The notes under the pieces are model-generated. The model was not told where the DNA came from. It searched no databases and saw only the letters and a program-made list of their open reading frames with translations. A stretch of DNA of 64,000 bases from Clostridiaceae bacterium (lineage in GTDB: Bacteria > Bacillota > Clostridia > Lachnospirales > Lachnospiraceae), in the NCBI GenBank assembly GCA_021200535.1, contig JAJQGL010000092.1, positions 62,001 through 126,000 of the forward strand, given 5' to 3'. A program made the position numbers and the translations under genes. Shown here in pieces: positions 1 through 10,548 of this stretch (position 1 is its first letter; every line of letters begins with the position of its first letter).

Positions 1-562
<562 letters not shown>

Positions 563-605
563 ACTTCCAAAGTAGTAACCAGAACTACAGAAAGGAGGTA
601 TAACA

Positions 606-1160
606 GTGAGTTTGATGAAAGTGGCTTTGGCGGGAGGCGGATTTGACGACCGTATCTTTGGCCTGGATTCACAGCTTTTGGTGGATGCCGGCATCACATT
701 GATTGCAATGTTCTGTCTTTTCCTGCTGCTTTCCTATCTGTTGTTTAATCCGGCCAGAAAGCTTTTGACAAAGCGTCAGGACAGAATCCGGGAACAGATG
801 GATATTGCGGCAAAAGAGATGGCGGATGGCGAACAGTTCAAGGCAGAATATGATGCCAGATTAAAAAATGTTGATAAAGAAGCGGAAGAAATTCTGACGG
901 AGACCCGCAAGAAAGCCTTAAAGAAAGAAAATGACATCATTGACGAAGCAAAAGCGGAAGCGTCAAGGGTTCTTGACAGGGCTGACCGCGAAATTGAACT
1001 GGAAAAGAGCAGGGTAAAGGATGAAGTCAGGCAGGAAATGATCTCTGTTGCAACTGCAATGGCAGGTAAGATTGTTGCGGCTTCTCTGGATGAGAAGAAG
1101 CAGTCGCAGTTAATTGCAGAGACATTGGAAGAGATAGGTGAAGAAACATGGCTAAATTAG
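606..1160 (+). CDS. atpF: ATP synthase F0 subunit b
   Basis: The 184-residue product is the peripheral stalk subunit that links the membrane sector to F1. It has one membrane segment at about residues 25-45, ending in LFNPARKLL, followed by a long charged helix rich in Lys and Glu typical of subunit b. Translation starts at GTG 606 behind GAAAGGAGG. Its last 13 bases overlap the start of atpH, which implies translational coupling. Confidence 0.95.
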   Translation: MSLMKVALAGGGFDDRIFGLDSQLLVDAGITLIAMFCLFLLLSYLLFNPARKLLTKRQDRIREQMDIAAKEMADGEQFKAEYDARLKNVDKEAEEILTETRKKALKKENDIIDEAKAEASRVLDRADREIELEKSRVKDEVRQEMISVATAMAGKIVAASLDEKKQSQLIAETLEEIGEETWLN

Positions 1161-1696
1161 CATCAAATGTATATGGCGAAGCTCTGTTTGAGGCTGCCGT
1201 GGAAGAGGGCCTGGTTGATTCCCTGATGGAAGAGGTGAATACCGTGCTTGCCATTTTTCAGTCCAATGAGGAATATATCAGGCTTCTGTCACACCCGAAG
1301 ATACCCGCGGAGGAAAAGGTTTCCCTGTTGGAGTCCGCCTTTCGGGGGAAAGTTTCTGACCAGTTGACAGGATTTCTTATTACGGTAGCAGAAAAAGGAC
1401 GTTTCGTAGAGATAGAGGATATTCTCGGCTATTTTGACAAAAAGGTAAGTGAATACAAAAAAATTGGAACTGCCTATGTCATTTCGGCGGGTGAGCTTTC
1501 TGCGCAGGAGAAAGAGGCGATTGAAAAGCGGCTGCTGGAAACTACGGCGTACCGGTCATTCCGCATGAATTACAGCGTGGATGCGGCTCTGATCGGCGGT
1601 GTTGTCATCCGCATTGGCGACAGGGTTGTCGACAGCAGCATTCGCACAAAGCTGAACAATATGGCAAAGGATTTGTCAAAGATTCAGCTGGCATAA
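1148..1696 (+). CDS. atpH: ATP synthase F1 subunit delta
   Basis: The 182-residue protein is the OSCP/delta subunit that joins the b stalk to the top of the F1 head. The helical N-terminal half (KLASNVYGEALFEAA) and the C-terminal segment IGGVVIRIGDRVVDSS are characteristic of the family. The start codon lies inside the end of atpF. A 112-base gap separates it from atpA, larger than the other gaps in the operon; I see no clear terminator or gene in it. Confidence 0.95.
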   Translation: MAKLASNVYGEALFEAAVEEGLVDSLMEEVNTVLAIFQSNEEYIRLLSHPKIPAEEKVSLLESAFRGKVSDQLTGFLITVAEKGRFVEIEDILGYFDKKVSEYKKIGTAYVISAGELSAQEKEAIEKRLLETTAYRSFRMNYSVDAALIGGVVIRIGDRVVDSSIRTKLNNMAKDLSKIQLA

Positions 1697-1808
1697 ATGA
1701 AACGATCGAGAAGCAGGAGCGAGGCAGTTTCGATAAATAAAAAAGCGGATTTCGCAGAAAATTTGCGGATGCGCGACAAGATCTTAAGAAAGAAGGTGCA
1801 GGAGTATC

Positions 1809-3323
1809 ATGAATTTAAGACCTGAAGAGATCAGTTCTGTGATTAAAGAACAGATTAAGAGCTATAGTACCAAATTTGAAGTTTCAGATACAGGTACTGT
1901 AATCCAGGTTGCCGACGGTATCGCCCGTATACATGGCCTGGAAAAGGCGATGCAGGGCGAGCTTCTTGAATTTCCAAATGAAATTTATGGAATGGTGTTA
2001 AACCTTGAGGAAGACAATGTCGGTGCAGTTCTCTTGGGCGACCAGAAAAATATCAACGAAGGCGACATTGTAAAAACAACAGGACGGGTCGTAGAGGTTC
2101 CGGTAGGGGATGCACTGCTGGGACGTGTTGTAAATGCGCTGGGGCAGCCGATTGATGGGAAGGGTCCGATTGAGACAGACAAACACCGCCAGATTGAGCG
2201 TGTGGCATCCGGTGTTATCTCCAGAAAATCAGTAGATACGCCATTACAGACAGGTATTAAGGCGATTGATTCCATGGTTCCGATTGGAAGGGGACAGCGT
2301 GAGCTGATCATTGGCGACCGCCAGACCGGAAAGACGGCGATTGCCATTGATACCATTATCAATCAAAAAGGACAAAATGTGAAATGTATTTATGTTGCGA
2401 TTGGCCAGAAGGCATCTACGGTGGCATCTATTGTGACAAAGCTGGAGGAACACGGCGCGATGGATTATACCACGGTTGTTGCGGCTACCGCAAGCGAGCT
2501 GGCGCCCCTGCAGTACATTGCCCCGTATTCGGGCTGTGCGATTGGTGAAGAGTGGATGGAGGCAGGGCAGGATGTTCTGATTATCTATGATGACCTGACA
2601 AAACATGCTGCGGCATACCGTACGCTGTCCCTGCTGTTAAAGCGTCCGCCCGGACGTGAGGCATTTCCGGGAGATGTGTTTTATCTGCATTCCAGATTGC
2701 TGGAGCGTGCGGCAAGGCTTTCCGATAAACTGGGAGGCGGTTCTCTGACCGCACTTCCGATTATTGAAACACAGGCGGGAGATGTTTCTGCATATATCCC
2801 GACCAATGTTATTTCTATCACAGATGGACAGATTTATCTGGAGACAGAGATGTTTAATTCCGGTTTCCGCCCGGCAGTCAACGCTGGATTATCTGTGTCG
2901 CGTGTAGGCGGCTCGGCGCAGATTAAGGCAATGAAAAAGATTTCCGGACCAATCCGTATTGAGCTTGCCCAGTTCCGGGAACTTGCTGCTTTCTCACAGT
3001 TTAGTTCGGATTTGGATCCGGACACAAAAGCGCAGCTGGCGCAGGGTGAGCGTATCCGTGAGATTCTGAAGCAGGATCAGTATAAGCCGATGCCGGTTGA
3101 AAACGAGGTTATCATTATTTATGCAGCGACGAAGAAATATCTGATTGATATTGAAATCGAAGATATTCTTGCATTTGAAAGCGGCCTGTTTGAATATATT
3201 GACACAAAATATCCGGAGATTCCGGAAGGCATCCGAACCAGCGGTGAAATCAGTGAAGAGAACGAAAAGAAACTGGTTCAGGCAATCGAAGGCTTTAAGG
3301 CGGAATTTGTCAAGGGTGTTTAG
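1809..3323 (+). CDS. atpA: ATP synthase F1 subunit alpha
   Basis: The 504-residue alpha subunit forms the non-catalytic nucleotide sites of the F1 hexamer. It has the beta-barrel N-terminal domain, the P-loop GDRQTGKT at residues 169-176, and the C-terminal helical domain. Length and motifs are normal for the family. It starts at ATG 1809 after GGTGCAGGAG and is followed 41 bases later by atpG. Confidence 0.97.
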   Translation: MNLRPEEISSVIKEQIKSYSTKFEVSDTGTVIQVADGIARIHGLEKAMQGELLEFPNEIYGMVLNLEEDNVGAVLLGDQKNINEGDIVKTTGRVVEVPVGDALLGRVVNALGQPIDGKGPIETDKHRQIERVASGVISRKSVDTPLQTGIKAIDSMVPIGRGQRELIIGDRQTGKTAIAIDTIINQKGQNVKCIYVAIGQKASTVASIVTKLEEHGAMDYTTVVAATASELAPLQYIAPYSGCAIGEEWMEAGQDVLIIYDDLTKHAAAYRTLSLLLKRPPGREAFPGDVFYLHSRLLERAARLSDKLGGGSLTALPIIETQAGDVSAYIPTNVISITDGQIYLETEMFNSGFRPAVNAGLSVSRVGGSAQIKAMKKISGPIRIELAQFRELAAFSQFSSDLDPDTKAQLAQGERIREILKQDQYKPMPVENEVIIIYAATKKYLIDIEIEDILAFESGLFEYIDTKYPEIPEGIRTSGEISEENEKKLVQAIEGFKAEFVKGV

Positions 3324-3364
3324 CCGGACAGCGAGACAGCTGCACCTGAAATGGAGGATTGAAT

Positions 3365-4246
3365 ATGGCTTCAATGAGAGATATAAAAAGGCGTAAAGAA
3401 AGCGTCCAGAGCACAGGACAGATTACGAAAGCGATGAAGCTGGTATCTTCGGTAAAGCTGCAGAAAGCAAAAGTGGGAGCAGAGGTATCAAAGCCATATT
3501 TTGATACGATGTACAACACCGTTGCCAACATGATTGCAAAATCCGGTCAGATGTCCCATCCGTTTCTGCAGAAGAGCAAGTCGGAGAAAAAAGCAGTGAT
3601 TTTGATTACCTCTAACCGCGGGCTGGCAGGAGGGTACAATTCCAATGTAGTTAAGCTGGTCACAAAGGATGAGCGCTTTCAAACGGACAATACATTGATT
3701 TACGCTGTCGGGACAAAAGGGAGAGATTCCATGACGCGTTTAAAATACCCGCTTGCCGGAGACTATTCGGATGCGATCAATGAGCCGTTGTACAGTGATG
3801 CATCCGGTATTGGCAAAGAGGTGCTGAGTAAGTTTGTACAGGGCGAAATCGGAGAGATTTATCTGGCGTATACCATTTTTAAAAATACAGTAGTTCAGAT
3901 TCCGACGCTTGTAAAGCTTCTTCCGATTGATGCAGAGGACATTGTTTCGGAGGCGGAGGATATCTCTGAGGATCCGTTAGAGCGGATTACGCTGATGAAT
4001 TATGAGCCGGAGCCGGAAGAGGCGCTGGATGCGATTGTGCCAAAGTATATTAACAGTCTGATCTATGGCGGCCTGGTGGAATCCCATGCAAGTGAAAATG
4101 GTGCGCGTATGCAGGCAATGGATTCTGCAACCAGCAATGCAGAAGAGATGATTAGTGATTTGTCCCTGAAATATAATAGAGCCCGTCAGGCTTCTATCAC
4201 ACAGGAACTTACAGAAATTATAGCCGGCGCTTCCGCGATCTCTTAG
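3365..4246 (+). CDS. atpG: ATP synthase F1 subunit gamma
   Basis: The 293-residue gamma subunit is the rotating shaft inside the alpha/beta hexamer. The N-terminal helix (MRDIKRRKESVQSTGQITKA) and the C-terminal helix with KYNRARQASITQELTEI are the conserved coiled-coil strands. I choose ATG 3365, seven bases after GGAGG, rather than the in-frame TTG at 3359. Confidence 0.96.
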   Translation: MASMRDIKRRKESVQSTGQITKAMKLVSSVKLQKAKVGAEVSKPYFDTMYNTVANMIAKSGQMSHPFLQKSKSEKKAVILITSNRGLAGGYNSNVVKLVTKDERFQTDNTLIYAVGTKGRDSMTRLKYPLAGDYSDAINEPLYSDASGIGKEVLSKFVQGEIGEIYLAYTIFKNTVVQIPTLVKLLPIDAEDIVSEAEDISEDPLERITLMNYEPEPEEALDAIVPKYINSLIYGGLVESHASENGARMQAMDSATSNAEEMISDLSLKYNRARQASITQELTEIIAGASAIS

Positions 4247-4279
4247 CGTGTGAAAGCAGCAGCCGGGAAAAAATAGTAA

Positions 4280-5692
<1,413 letters not shown>

Positions 5693-5706
5693 GAAGGAGG
5701 CAGGAA

Positions 5707-6114
5707 ATGGCTGACAAAACGTTTCATTTGCAGATTATCTCTCCTACCCGTATCTTTTTTGATGGGGATGTTGATATGGTAGAAATGAAGACCACAGAGG
5801 GAGAGATCGGCGTTCTTGCCGGTCATATTCCCCTGACTGCCATTCTGCAGCCGGGTATCCTTCGGATTAAGCAGCCGGATGGGAAAAAGGAAGCGGCGCT
5901 TCATGATGGTTTTGTTGAAATCCGCAAGGATAAAGTGACAGTGCTTGCAGAATCCTGTGAATGGCCGGATGAGATCGACGTTCATCGGGCTGAAGAGGCG
6001 AGGGAACGCGCAGAACGCCGGATTAAGAGCGGCAGGAAAGAAGTGGATATGCTTCGCGCAGAGCTTGCCTTAAAGAAAGCTTTGACAAGAATAAATCTTG
6101 CAGACAGAAAATAA
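5707..6114 (+). CDS. atpC: ATP synthase F1 subunit epsilon
   Basis: The 135-residue epsilon subunit binds gamma and the c-ring and can inhibit ATP hydrolysis. The beta-sandwich N-terminal domain contains the family signature GEIGVLAGHIPL. The C-terminal helices are Arg/Glu rich. It starts at ATG 5707 behind GGAAGGAGG and is the last gene of the operon; the next gene converges on it. Confidence 0.95.
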   Translation: MADKTFHLQIISPTRIFFDGDVDMVEMKTTEGEIGVLAGHIPLTAILQPGILRIKQPDGKKEAALHDGFVEIRKDKVTVLAESCEWPDEIDVHRAEEARERAERRIKSGRKEVDMLRAELALKKALTRINLADRK

Positions 6115-6130
6115 ATGAAATATGGAAACA

Positions 6131-6165
6131 AAAAAACCGGGGCGCCTGCATTTGCAAGTGCCCCG
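6131..6165 (-). terminator. Hairpin terminator between atpC and the converging gene
   Basis: CGGGGC at 6138-6143 pairs with GCCCCG at 6160-6165, with an inner TGC/GCA stem. On the minus strand the hairpin is followed by a T-rich tract (the A-run at 6128-6136), so it fits best as the terminator of the 6184-6816 gene. The T-tract on the plus side is weak, but the hairpin may serve both directions. Confidence 0.7.
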
Positions 6166-6183
6166 ACCTTTGTAGGTGGTTAT

Positions 6184-6816
6184 CTATCCAAGAAGGGTGG
6201 AGTAGTCTTCTGCGCTGGTTACACCATTTTTCCAGTCTTCCATTTTTTTCATGGTTGCTTCTAATGTATCCTGGCAAATCTGAGGAAGATCTTCTCCCCA
6301 TGCCTGTGTTGCTTTATCGAATCCTTTTTGGATCGCTTCCATCAGTTCATCTGCCTTGCTTGTGTCTCCGCCGGAAAGTGCGATTGCCATACTGACGAGA
6401 CGGTCAGAGGTTTGTTCAACACCCCAGTAACCATCCTCTGATATGTCCTCCTGCGCTTTTGCAATGTCCTCCGGGCTTGCAGCGTTGGCAGCGGTGCGGA
6501 AAAGATCTGCCAGACTTGTTGAATTGGCGGTGTTATATGTTTTTCCCTGCTTGCTTAGCAGATTCTCCACTAAGCTCTGCATGGAATTGATTCGCGCCTG
6601 CTGATCCAGCTTTAGTTTATTAACGATTGCATCTTTGTTGTAAAGAGTGCTTGCAGAATCCGTTTCTGTTGTCGTTGACTTTTCATATACGGCAGCAGTG
6701 CTTTCCTCTGTGCTTGCGGCAGTAGTTTCCGCTGCGGTTTCGGCAGCAGTCTGTGAAGCGCTGTCTGCAACAGTAGCAGCATAAGAAGCTGTGTTGTTAT
6801 TTACAGTAATATCCAT
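6184..6816 (-). CDS. Hypothetical conserved protein, Ala/Thr-rich N-terminus
   Basis: The product has 210 residues. The first ~60 are low-complexity Ala, Thr, Ser and Glu without a signal peptide. The rest is helical, with blocks such as ISEDGYWGVEQTSDRLV and MKKMEDWKNGV that read as a conserved folded domain. I recall similar proteins of unknown function in other Firmicutes, possibly the DUF5610 type, but cannot confirm this. The start ATG 6816 follows AAAGGAGGTT. It stands alone between the atp operon and ispE. Confidence 0.7.
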   Translation of the reverse strand: MDITVNNNTASYAATVADSASQTAAETAAETTAASTEESTAAVYEKSTTTETDSASTLYNKDAIVNKLKLDQQARINSMQSLVENLLSKQGKTYNTANSTSLADLFRTAANAASPEDIAKAQEDISEDGYWGVEQTSDRLVSMAIALSGGDTSKADELMEAIQKGFDKATQAWGEDLPQICQDTLEATMKKMEDWKNGVTSAEDYSTLLG

Positions 6817-6924
6817 GTTAAGAACCTCCTTTTTCTTTGTCTTATCAATTTAATGTTTCAAATTGTCCCTTCCGTGAAGATAAATCCATCTGTTTGTATA
6901 AAATATATCGGCCGGGAATCCCAA

Positions 6925-7030
6925 AGAGTTAACGGTATTTTTGAAAAAACGAACAGATTAACACAGCGTTTCCAAAAACACAAGCGGACTAATACAGTAT
7001 TTTTAGGAAAACAAGGGAATTAACACAGCG
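6925..7030. repeat. 31-bp periodic degenerate repeat over the ispE stop codon
   Basis: On the minus strand the anchor CTGTGTTAAT or a variant (CTGTATTAGT, CCGTTAAC) recurs with its first base at 7028, 6997, 6966 and 6935, an exact 31-base spacing. The T-rich interiors alternate between a form ending in AAAAATA and a form ending in TTTGGAAACG. The ispE stop codon at 7020-7022 lies inside the first anchor. Confidence 0.7.
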
Positions 7031-7949
7031 TTTCCAAATCCTCCGGTATACAGGTCCGGCACAATATAACGTCAAAATCCGGATATTTTTCCTGTGCGGT
7101 TCTTTGCGCGAGATATGCCAGTGTCTTATCCTGAAAAAGTCCATACGTTGTAGGGCCGCTTCCGCTCATTAAAGAGCCCGCCGCTCCATTGCGCAGGAAA
7201 AATTCTTTCAGTTGCCCGATCACAGGATGCATTGGTATTGTTACAGTTTCCAGAACGTTTTCAAGGTGGCCGGCCATCCGGGAATAATCGTGGTTTGCGA
7301 TGGCGTCCATCACAAGCTTTGTATCGGGATGGATATAAGTGAGCCGTTCATCAATTTTTTGGTAGACCTCCGCGGTGCTGACGGACACGTCCGGTTTGAT
7401 CAAAAGCGTCCAGATGGGCTCCAGCGCTGCCAGCGGAGTCAGTATTTCGCCGATTCCTTCGGCGAGTGCGGTCCCCATGACAATGCAGAAAGGAACATCT
7501 GCACCTAAGGTAACACCGATTTCACAAAGATTCTCTGTGGTCAGATGCAGAGAGCAAAGCTTATTGATGGCAATCAATGTCGCTGCGCAGTCTGTGCTTC
7601 CCCCTGCCAATCCAGCGGCTGCAGGAATATTTTTTTCCAGGAAAATATGAAATCCATATGGAAGGGAATATTTTTTCTGCATCAGCGAAGCTGCCTTGTA
7701 CACCAGATTTTTCTCCGCCGGAATTTTGTCCGGCAGATCGTGGTTCATGGTGAGGGATATGTCGGGAACCCCGGTTTTTTCTATTGTAAGTGTGTCATAC
7801 AGGTCAATGGTCTGCATGATCATAGAAAGATTGTGGTAGCCATTGGCGCGGCGTCCGGTCACGTCCAATGTCAGATTGATTTTTGCAGGAGCTTTTATTT
7901 TGATTTTACCGGATGGCTGTTCTTCCTGTATCGTTTTCTTTTTTGTAAT
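7020..7949 (-). CDS. ispE: 4-diphosphocytidyl-2-C-methyl-D-erythritol kinase
   Basis: IspE phosphorylates CDP-methylerythritol in the MEP isoprenoid pathway. The GHMP kinase ATP loop is PAAAGLAGGSTDCAATL, and the N-terminal KAPAKINLTLDVTGRRANGYH region carries the active-site lysine. The first conventional start codon (TTG 7868) would remove that lysine. The frame is open back to 7988 but holds no ATG, GTG or TTG before the motif. I therefore place the start at ATT 7949, seven bases behind AGGGGG (ATT 7952 is also possible), giving 309 residues. An upstream promoter fits a short leader. Confidence 0.85.
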   Translation of the reverse strand: MTKKKTIQEEQPSGKIKIKAPAKINLTLDVTGRRANGYHNLSMIMQTIDLYDTLTIEKTGVPDISLTMNHDLPDKIPAEKNLVYKAASLMQKKYSLPYGFHIFLEKNIPAAAGLAGGSTDCAATLIAINKLCSLHLTTENLCEIGVTLGADVPFCIVMGTALAEGIGEILTPLAALEPIWTLLIKPDVSVSTAEVYQKIDERLTYIHPDTKLVMDAIANHDYSRMAGHLENVLETVTIPMHPVIGQLKEFFLRNGAAGSLMSGSGPTTYGLFQDKTLAYLAQRTAQEKYPDFDVILCRTCIPEDLETLC

Positions 7950-7996
7950 AATAACACCCCCTACGTTTTCTGCCCTATTCGGGCAAGCCTATCCTA

Positions 7997-8024
7997 ATCA
8001 TAGCATAAAAACAGAGGAAATCAA
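7997..8024 (-). promoter_or_regulatory. Sigma-A-type promoter for ispE
   Basis: Read on the minus strand, TTGATT (8024-8019) and TATGAT (8002-7997) are separated by 16 bases. Transcription would begin near 7990, leaving about 40 bases of leader before the proposed ATT start of ispE. Confidence 0.6.
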
Positions 8025-8180
8025 GCCTTAGAAAAAACAGAAAAAAATAGAAAAATCAAGCTTTACAGAAAAACAGAAAAAAATAGAAAAATTAGGCTTT
8101 ACAGAAATACAGAAAAAATAGAAAAATCAAACTTTACAAAAAATAGAAAAAACAAGCTTTAGAAAGATACAGAAAAATTA
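8019..8180. repeat. A-rich tandem repeat, ~35-bp unit
   Basis: About five imperfect copies begin near 8021, 8056, 8092, 8127 and 8152. The consensus is TCAAGCTTTACAGAAA followed by an A-rich tail with AATAGAAAAA. The fourth and fifth copies are shorter. The ispE -35 box lies at the edge of the first copy, and other copies reproduce similar CTTGATT-like words on the minus strand. Confidence 0.7.
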
Positions 8181-8214
8181 GTAACAAATAATACCGAAAT
8201 AATGGAAAAAGATT

Positions 8215-8243
8215 TTGCACTTTATGTCTATATGTGGTATAAT
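8215..8243 (+). promoter_or_regulatory. Sigma-A promoter for the vanY-like gene
   Basis: TTGCAC (8215-8220) and TATAAT (8238-8243) are 17 bases apart. The start site would be near 8250, giving a leader of about 130 bases. That leader contains a 7-bp stem CTGGCCG / CGGTCAG (about 8273-8309) enclosing a CCGC/GCGG stem. Confidence 0.75.
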
Positions 8244-8382
8244 GTCGACGGAAAATTACAAGATATTGATGCTCTGGCCGTTTGCCGCGGTGTGCAGTGC
8301 GGAGCGGTCAGCTTTTATATATAGCATACAGCTATGTCTGTAAAGCAGGCATGAATGTATACGAATAAAGGGGTTTTCATTC

Positions 8383-9570
8383 ATGAAGAGAAAAGTGGTA
8401 ATATTAGGTACATGCATTATTCTTTTTGTTGGAGCACTTTCCTCCGAGACAGGGCATTTTAAGGCGGGAACGGATGAGGATGACACCGAAACGGGTGATT
8501 ATGAATATTATTATACTAATGATCAGACAGATGAGGATAGTGAGGCAGAGTTGGAAAATTTTGCAGGCGAATCCGAAGAATCGGAAGAATTGATACAGGT
8601 AGAGACGAATCCGGACAGCTATGCCGTTTTGGTAAACCGCGATTATTTGATCTCAAAGGATTATGTACCGGCAGATCTGGTGGTGCCCAATGTATCGTTC
8701 AGCTTTTATGGGACATATGAAAAGAGCTATATGAGGAAAAAAGCGGCGGCAGCGCTTGAAAAACTGTTTGCCGGGGCGAGTGAAAACGGATATACATTAA
8801 AAGGAGTGTCGGCATACCGCTCTTATGAGCGGCAGACGCAGATATACAATAATAATGTACAGACAAAAGGAGAGGAAAAGGCGAATCTGGTATCGGCACT
8901 GCCCGGCAGCAGCGAGCATCAGACCGGACTGGCAATCGATGTGTCCTGCAATTCGGTAAGCTGTACATTAGAAGAATCCTTTGGAAAGACAGACGAGGGG
9001 AAATGGCTTCGGAAAAACTGTTACCGGTATGGTTTCGTGATACGTTATCCAAAAGGCAAAGAGGACATTACCGGATATTCCTACGAGCCATGGCATATAC
9101 GCTATGTCGGAAAAAAGCTTGCGAAATATCTGTATAAAAATGATCTGACCTTAGAGGAATACTATCAGATTACAACAGTGGAGGATCAGGTTGTGGATGA
9201 TTTTATCTCCGACACGGATAATACCAGTACGGAGGATGAGCCTGAAATGACGACGGCACCGACACCGAAGCCAACGCAGCAGCCGGCGCAGAGCACAGCG
9301 TCGCCAACGCAGTCTGCATCAAACCCGTCGGCGACCCGGAAACCGGCAGCGACCAAGAAGCCGTCGGCAACCCAGAAACCGAAAAAGACGAAAAAACCGG
9401 CGGCGACAAAAACGCCGGAAAGTACAACTGATACAACTCAAAAACCGGCAGCAACAAAAGAACCGGAAGCGACAAAAACGCCTGCAGCGACGAAAACGCC
9501 GCCGACAACAGCGCCATCTGAGACAACAGAGGATTCCTCAGAAATTTCGGATGATCCAATGGCTGAGTAA
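8383..9570 (+). CDS. D-alanyl-D-alanine carboxypeptidase, VanY family
   Basis: The 395-residue protein is probably a secreted or membrane-anchored zinc peptidase that trims terminal D-Ala from peptidoglycan stem peptides. An N-terminal hydrophobic segment (residues 5-20) serves as signal or anchor. The domain carries SAYRSYERQ, the zinc motif SSEHQTGLAIDV and the EPWHIRYVG motif. After residue ~285 there is a Pro/Thr/Lys-rich tail with repeated ATKKPxATQKP-like units, likely a wall-spanning stalk. ATG 8383 follows AAAGGGG. The 3' end is duplicated just downstream. Confidence 0.85.
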   Translation: MKRKVVILGTCIILFVGALSSETGHFKAGTDEDDTETGDYEYYYTNDQTDEDSEAELENFAGESEESEELIQVETNPDSYAVLVNRDYLISKDYVPADLVVPNVSFSFYGTYEKSYMRKKAAAALEKLFAGASENGYTLKGVSAYRSYERQTQIYNNNVQTKGEEKANLVSALPGSSEHQTGLAIDVSCNSVSCTLEESFGKTDEGKWLRKNCYRYGFVIRYPKGKEDITGYSYEPWHIRYVGKKLAKYLYKNDLTLEEYYQITTVEDQVVDDFISDTDNTSTEDEPEMTTAPTPKPTQQPAQSTASPTQSASNPSATRKPAATKKPSATQKPKKTKKPAATKTPESTTDTTQKPAATKEPEATKTPAATKTPPTTAPSETTEDSSEISDDPMAE

Positions 9571-9660
9571 TATTTTTGGCAATCCGGCGGTCAGGTAATA
9601 TTATTGATGATTCGATGGCCGGGTAATATTTTTGGCAATCCGGCGGCCGGGTAATTATTG
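9549..9660. repeat. ~57-bp tandem duplication covering the vanY-like 3' end
   Basis: The segment from 9549 (GATGATCCAATGGCTGAGTA...) recurs from about 9606 (GATGATTCGATGGCCGGGTA...). Both copies continue with TAATATTTTTGGCAATCCGG. The first copy encodes the last codons and stop of the carboxypeptidase; the second is non-coding and runs into the leader of the acyltransferase. Confidence 0.75.
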
Positions 9661-9679
9661 ACGGAGGAAGTAAAATTAT

Positions 9680-10411
9680 ATGAGACTCATTCTTGTTGCA
9701 ATCTATTTGGTTTTATATACGATTATCAGCATACCGCTGTATTTGGTTTTGTTTTTTATCGGGAAGCGCAGCCCGGAAAGAAAAGCGCTGATTTCGCAAA
9801 AAATCGTCATTTATTGCGGATTCAAACCGATTCTTCGCATATCGGGCGTTAAGCTGACGGTGAAAGGAACCGAAAACATTATACGGGATCACGCGGCTCT
9901 CTATGTCTACAATCACAGAAGCTATTTTGATGTGCTTGTGGGTTATTCGACGGCACCGTATCCAACCGCTTTTATTGCCAAAAAAGAGATTGGGAAGATT
10001 CCGATGGTATCCCGCTGGATGAAGTTTATGAATTGCCTGTTCCTTGACCGGGATGATGTGAAACAGGGGCTTCAGACCATTTTGCAGGGAATTGAGCTGA
10101 TGAAGAGCGGCACGTCAATCTATATTGCACCCGAGGGAACCAGAAATGCATCGGATGAATTGCTGGAGTTCCACGAGGCAAGCTTTAAGCTGGCAGAAAA
10201 ATCCAAATGTCCGATCGTACCGGTAGCGCTGAATAATACAGACGCAGTGTTTGAGCAGCATTTGCCTTGGATTCGCAGTGCGCACGTGATTATAGAATAT
10301 TGTGAACCAATCTATATGGATCAGCTGGAACGCAGCGAGAAAAAACGGATTGGCAAGACGGTGCGGGAAGTTTTAACGGAGCGTGTTGCTGCAAACCGGG
10401 CAGAAGTTTAG
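9680..10411 (+). CDS. plsC: 1-acyl-sn-glycerol-3-phosphate acyltransferase (PlsC family)
   Basis: The 243-residue protein should acylate lysophosphatidic acid in membrane phospholipid synthesis. The N-terminus holds a membrane helix. Motif I is NHRSYFDVL (HX4D) and the substrate motif is PEGTRNASDELLEF. ATG 9680 lies behind GACGGAGGAAG. It follows the carboxypeptidase in the same direction, separated only by the duplicated segment. Which acyl acceptor it prefers cannot be read from sequence. Confidence 0.85.
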   Translation: MRLILVAIYLVLYTIISIPLYLVLFFIGKRSPERKALISQKIVIYCGFKPILRISGVKLTVKGTENIIRDHAALYVYNHRSYFDVLVGYSTAPYPTAFIAKKEIGKIPMVSRWMKFMNCLFLDRDDVKQGLQTILQGIELMKSGTSIYIAPEGTRNASDELLEFHEASFKLAEKSKCPIVPVALNNTDAVFEQHLPWIRSAHVIIEYCEPIYMDQLERSEKKRIGKTVREVLTERVAANRAEV

Positions 10412-10548
10412 AAAAAGCTATTTTCAGAATTTAGAAAATATGTTATTCTAATTAACAGGCATTCGCAGATGGGTGTATGGACCGGTGGAAATAAAAATGA
10501 TTCCGGTACACGCAGAATACGATATTAGAATGCACAGAAGGAGAGGAC

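Noticed and set aside
7020-7868. TTG 7868 as the start of ispE
   Set aside because: It would remove the KAPAKIN segment with the active-site lysine, and no ribosome site precedes it.
9203-9559. Minus-strand frame across the VanY tail
   Set aside because: It is a shadow of the low-complexity Pro/Thr/Lys coding repeats.
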